Shown in pieces: positions 61,033 to 64,000 of a stretch of 64,000 nt of DNA (the stretch's first letter is position 1; each line of letters opens with the position of its first letter). Under the pieces are notes generated by a model. The model saw only the letters and a program-made list of their open reading frames with translations, was not told the DNA's origin and searched no databases. Source of the DNA: Streptomyces indicus (GTDB lineage: Bacteria; Actinomycetota; Actinomycetes; Streptomycetales; Streptomycetaceae); contig NZ_FNFF01000001.1 of NCBI RefSeq assembly GCF_900100315.1, positions 62,001 to 126,000 on the forward strand. The letters are read 5' to 3'. The position numbers were made by a program, and so were the translations under genes.

Positions 61033-62403
61033 TCAGCCGTGCACCGAGGCGGTCACCTTCACCGCCGTGTCCTCGGCGGCGCCGTCCTTGGCGAGGTCGC
61101 GGCCGAGGGTCTCCTTCGCGATCCACACGGTCACGGCGGTGACCAGGGCCGCGAAGGCGAGGTAGAGGGCGATGGGGGTGGAGTTGCCGTAGTCCTTGAG
61201 GAGTTCCACGGCGATGATCGGGGCGAGCGCGCCGCCGATGATCGAGGCCAGCTGCGAGCCCATGGAGGCGCCGGAGTAGCGGACCTTGGTGTCGAACATC
61301 TCCGAGATGAACGCCGCCTGCGGACCGTACATCGCACCGTGGAAGAGCAGCCCCACGGTCACCGCGAGGGTGATCACCGCGAAGGACTCGGTGTCGAGCA
61401 GCGCGAAGAACGCGAAGGCCCACAGCGCCATGCCCACGGCACCGACCAGGGTCACCGGCCGGCGGCCGATCCGGTCGGACAGGGCTCCCCACAGGGGGAT
61501 CGTCACGAAGTGCACGGCCGAGCCGATGAGGACCGCGTTGAGGGCCGTGGACTTGGGGAGTTCGAGGTGCGTGGTGACGTAGACGAGCAGGAAGGCCGTC
61601 AGGACGTAGTACGAGATGTTCTCGCCGAAGCGCGTGCCGATCGCCGTGAGCACCTCGCGCCAGCTGCGCTTGAACACCTCGACGACCGGGGCCTCGTCCT
61701 TGACGCCCTGCTCGGCGCGGGCCGCGGCCTTGGCCTGGGCCTCGAGGAACACCGGGGACTCGGAGACGGAGATACGGATCCACAGACCGATCACGACCAG
61801 GACACCGGACAGCAGGAACGGGATGCGCCAGCCCCAGGCCTGGAAGGCGGCGTCCGACTGCACCGCGGCGAGCAGCGCCAGCACACCCGTGGCGAGCAGG
61901 TTGCCGCCGGGCGCGCCGGCCTGCGGCCACGAGGCCCAGAAGCCGCGCTGCTTGGGGCCGCCGTGCTCGGAGACGATGAGCACGGCGCCGCCCCACTCGC
62001 CGCCGAGCGCGAAGCCCTGGATGAGGCGCAGCAGGGTCAGCAGGATCGGCGCGCCGACGCCGATGGTGGCGTGCGTGGGCAGCAGGCCCATCGCGAAGGT
62101 GGCGCCGCCCATCATCAGGAGGCTGATGACCAGGAGCTTCTTGCGGCCGACCTTGTCGCCGAAGTGCCCGAAGACCACGCCGCCCAGCGGGCGGGCCGCG
62201 AAGCCCACGGCGTAGGTGAGGAAGGAGAGGAGGGTGCCGACGAGCGGGTCGCTGTCGGGGAAGAACAGGGTGTTGAACACCAGGGCCGCGGCGGATCCGT
62301 AGAGGAAGAAGTCGTACCACTCAATGGTGGTGCCGACGAGGCTCGCGGCGACGATCCTGCGGATCGAGCGGGAGCTGGGTGGTGCGGAGCTGACGCTGGT
62401 CAT
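61033..62403 (-). CDS. MFS transporter, metabolite:H+ symporter (MHS) family
   Basis: The 456-residue 12-span protein has the MHS signatures: ASLVGTTIEWYDFFLYGSAAALVFN (split), FGHFGDKVGRKK in loop 2-3, and RLIQGFALGGEWGGAVL. Family members import dicarboxylates, shikimate, citrate, betaine or aromatic acids with protons. Its place beside the pca operon and a 3-hydroxybutyrate dehydrogenase suggests uptake of an organic acid; it does not belong to the aromatic-acid AAHS family of PcaK, so protocatechuate import is not assured. Confidence 0.88.
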   Translation of the reverse strand: MTSVSSAPPSSRSIRRIVAASLVGTTIEWYDFFLYGSAAALVFNTLFFPDSDPLVGTLLSFLTYAVGFAARPLGGVVFGHFGDKVGRKKLLVISLLMMGGATFAMGLLPTHATIGVGAPILLTLLRLIQGFALGGEWGGAVLIVSEHGGPKQRGFWASWPQAGAPGGNLLATGVLALLAAVQSDAAFQAWGWRIPFLLSGVLVVIGLWIRISVSESPVFLEAQAKAAARAEQGVKDEAPVVEVFKRSWREVLTAIGTRFGENISYYVLTAFLLVYVTTHLELPKSTALNAVLIGSAVHFVTIPLWGALSDRIGRRPVTLVGAVGMALWAFAFFALLDTESFAVITLAVTVGLLFHGAMYGPQAAFISEMFDTKVRYSGASMGSQLASIIGGALAPIIAVELLKDYGNSTPIALYLAFAALVTAVTVWIAKETLGRDLAKDGAAEDTAVKVTASVHG

Positions 62404-62482
62404 GGTGAGGCCACCGTTTCGGTCGGCTGTGCGGGGACGGGGGTGCGGGTGTTGCCGGGGAGGGGTGCGGGTGGTGCTGGGG

Positions 62483-62544
62483 ATACACGGGCTTGCGGGG
62501 GTACGGGTGATTCCGGTGGTACGGGTTGTCGCGGGGGTACGGGT
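62483..62544. repeat. 18-bp direct repeats between an SDR and an MFS gene
   Basis: GTACGGGT occurs at 62501, 62519 and 62537, an exact 18-bp period, with a weaker copy near 62483. The array lies in the 159-bp gap between the SDR stop and the transporter start on the minus strand. Confidence 0.75.
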
Positions 62545-62562
62545 TTTCCGGGGCGGCGCGGG

Positions 62563-63351
62563 CTAGTTGGCGCCCCAGCCGCCGTCCAGCGGCAGTGAGG
62601 TGCCGGTGACGAAGCCGGTGTGCGGGCCGCAGAGCCAGAGCACCGCGGCCGCCACCTCCTCGGGTTCGATGAGGCGCTTGATCGCCGAACGGTCCAGGAG
62701 CACCTCGCCGACCACGGCTTCGGGCGCGATGCCGTGGGCCTCGGCCTGCGCGGCGATCTGCCCCTCGACGAGCGGGGTGCGGACGTAACCGGGGTTGACG
62801 CAGTTGCTGGTGACACCGTGCGGGGCGCCTTCGAGCGCGGCCACCTTGCTGAGCCCTTCGAGGCCGTGCTTGGCCGTCACGTACGCGGACTTGTAGGCGC
62901 TGGCCCGCAGCCCGTGCATGCTCGAGATGTGCACGAGCCGGCCCCAGCCCTGCGCGTACATGTGCGGCAGGCACCGCTGGATGAGCAGGAACGGCGCGGT
63001 GACCATGACCTGCTGAATCAGCTCGAAGCGCTCGGGGGCGAACTCCTCGATGGGGGCGACGTGCTGCAGGCCCGCGCAGTTGACCAAGATGTCGATGTCG
63101 CGGGGCAGACCGCCGAGGGCGGTGCGGTCGGCGAGGTCCACGGCGTGCGCGATCCCGCCGGCCGCCGTGGCGGTGTCCTTGGCCGATTCGGCGTCCAGGT
63201 CCACGACATGGACCAGGGCGCCCGCTTCGGCCAGGGCGAGGGCGCAGGCCCGGCCGATGCCGCTGCCGCCGCCCGTCACGAGGGCGGTGCGCCCCGTGAG
63301 GCGGACGGCGGCAGCGGGTGATCCCGCCGGCCCGGGAAGTTGGCTCGTCAT
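62563..63351 (-). CDS. bdhA: 3-hydroxybutyrate dehydrogenase (SDR family)
   Basis: The 262-residue short-chain dehydrogenase interconverts 3-hydroxybutyrate and acetoacetate with NAD. TGGGSGIG binds NAD, ISSMHGLRAS holds the catalytic Ser, and SAYVTAKHG the Tyr-Lys pair. The phrases CAGLQHVAPIEEF, KSAYVTAKHGLEGLSKV and IKRLIEPEEVAAAV are characteristic of D-3-hydroxybutyrate dehydrogenases. The ATG at 63351 has a weak ribosome binding site. It lies on the same strand as the MHS transporter downstream, so the transporter might import 3-hydroxybutyrate or a related acid. Confidence 0.88.
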   Translation of the reverse strand: MTSQLPGPAGSPAAAVRLTGRTALVTGGGSGIGRACALALAEAGALVHVVDLDAESAKDTATAAGGIAHAVDLADRTALGGLPRDIDILVNCAGLQHVAPIEEFAPERFELIQQVMVTAPFLLIQRCLPHMYAQGWGRLVHISSMHGLRASAYKSAYVTAKHGLEGLSKVAALEGAPHGVTSNCVNPGYVRTPLVEGQIAAQAEAHGIAPEAVVGEVLLDRSAIKRLIEPEEVAAAVLWLCGPHTGFVTGTSLPLDGGWGAN

Positions 63352-63448
63352 GGCTGGAAACGGTAGGGACACACGACCGTCCGGCCCATGTGTCGCGCGC
63401 CCACATATCGCGGCAGGAAGGTGTGGCCTTCCACCATGACGGCCGCGC

Positions 63449-64000
63449 TCAGACCTCCCGGCGCACGCTGACCGCGTCGAGCCGGATCGCGAACGGGGCC
63501 GTGTCCTCGAGGCCCAGGGCGAGCAGCCGGTCCTTGGGCAGACCGACGTCGACGCGTACACAGAAGGAGATCGCGTACAGCGCGCCTTCCGTCTCCTCGT
63601 CCTGGAGCGCGAACAGCAGGTCGTAGGTGTATGAGGTCGCGTCGGGGCCCTCGGTCTGGAACCGGAGGTGCGGTGCGCCCTCCTGGGTGCCGAGGCCCGT
63701 GACGAGCTCCTCCAGGGCGGTCTCCACCCGGCTCCAGAACCGCTCGTTGGTGAAGGTGTCGACCAGTGCCTGGCGCACGCCTTCCTTCAGCGTGAGCACC
63801 ATGACGTGCACGGGGGCGTTCTCCTGCAGCCCGAAGCCGGGGATGACCCGGACGACGCGGCTGCCGGGCAGGTTGCGCGCCGCCCGCTGCACGCGTCCGA
63901 ACACCTCGGCGCGGGGCGCGGCGAGTGCCTCGCCGAAACGGTCGGCCACCTCCTTCAGGGGCACGTCACCGGACGGCTGTATCTCGTGGACCGTGCGGTA
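63449..64000 (-). CDS. Unidentified protein, truncated by the window edge
   Basis: The frame is open to the window end: sequence upstream of the GTG at 63964 reads on in frame (YRTVHEIQPSGD), so the true start lies beyond 64000. The 184 visible residues form a soluble alpha/beta-like region (VHVMVLTLKEGVRQALVDTF, TSYTYDLLFALQDEETEG) and end VSVRREV. No motif is recognised. It is upstream of, and in line with, the SDR gene. Confidence 0.65.
   Translation of the reverse strand, partial: YRTVHEIQPSGDVPLKEVADRFGEALAAPRAEVFGRVQRAARNLPGSRVVRVIPGFGLQENAPVHVMVLTLKEGVRQALVDTFTNERFWSRVETALEELVTGLGTQEGAPHLRFQTEGPDATSYTYDLLFALQDEETEGALYAISFCVRVDVGLPKDRLLALGLEDTAPFAIRLDAVSVRREV

Noticed and set aside
62321..63406. 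Frame with repeated Pro-Tyr-Pro segments
   Set aside because: The repeats lie in the noncoding gap and the rest of the frame is antisense or out of frame to the SDR gene, so it is not a gene.

Overview
The window is about 72% GC and gene-dense. Genes show strong G/C third-position bias, GTG starts, GGAGG-type ribosome binding sites and many secreted, membrane and two-component proteins. Several loci match known Streptomyces arrangements, above all a divergent pcaV / pcaIJFHGB-D locus, so the source is most likely a chromosomal region of a Streptomyces or close relative. I see no rRNA, tRNA, CRISPR array, transposase or integrase, and no sign of recent mobile DNA.

Region 0-17 kb holds housekeeping and accessory enzymes: a serine beta-lactamase-like hydrolase, a membrane M48 protease, a metallo-beta-lactamase-fold hydrolase, and a TolB-like/MFS pair. 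Next comes a three-part secreted enzyme, GH46 chitosanase - F5/8 type C - metallophosphoesterase (7664-9808), the most unusual protein here. It is followed by a Tat-exported 3-ketosteroid-dehydrogenase-like flavoprotein, an acyl-CoA oxidase, a catalase, a flavin reductase and an HPP membrane protein. Region 17-24 kb carries two divergent secreted beta-helix (GH87-like, alpha-1,3-glucanase-type) proteins sharing one 350-bp promoter region.

Region 24-40 kb is regulatory and membrane-centred. It has a degenerate sigma-like domain fused to a membrane anchor, an epoxide hydrolase, and a NarL-type two-component system next to a K+/H+ antiporter with its TrkA-C subunit, followed by a second paralogous response regulator. 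Then come a ketosynthase with an N-terminal extension beside an acyl-CoA dehydrogenase, and an ABC exporter divergent from another kinase/regulator pair. Region 40-52 kb holds small enzymes and regulators: a PhnB-like protein, a cysteine hydrolase with a GlxA-type regulator, a BNR-propeller secreted protein, YciO, an FBP zinc-finger protein, a TetR/SGNH pair, a MarR/winged-helix pair, a Tap-like HTH protein and an ECF42-type sigma factor.

Region 52-63.4 kb is the protocatechuate branch of the beta-ketoadipate pathway. The MarR repressor pcaV faces pcaI-J-F-H-G-B-D, which together convert protocatechuate to succinyl-CoA and acetyl-CoA except for the decarboxylase step: no PcaC domain is present. 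It is followed by a GAF/PucR-type regulator, an MHS-family transporter and a 3-hydroxybutyrate dehydrogenase. Both window ends cut genes (2-79 and 63449-64000). Clear inverted-repeat operators (TetR, MarR, PcaV, possible chitosanase operator), six strong terminator hairpins and several short tandem repeats in promoter regions are listed individually.
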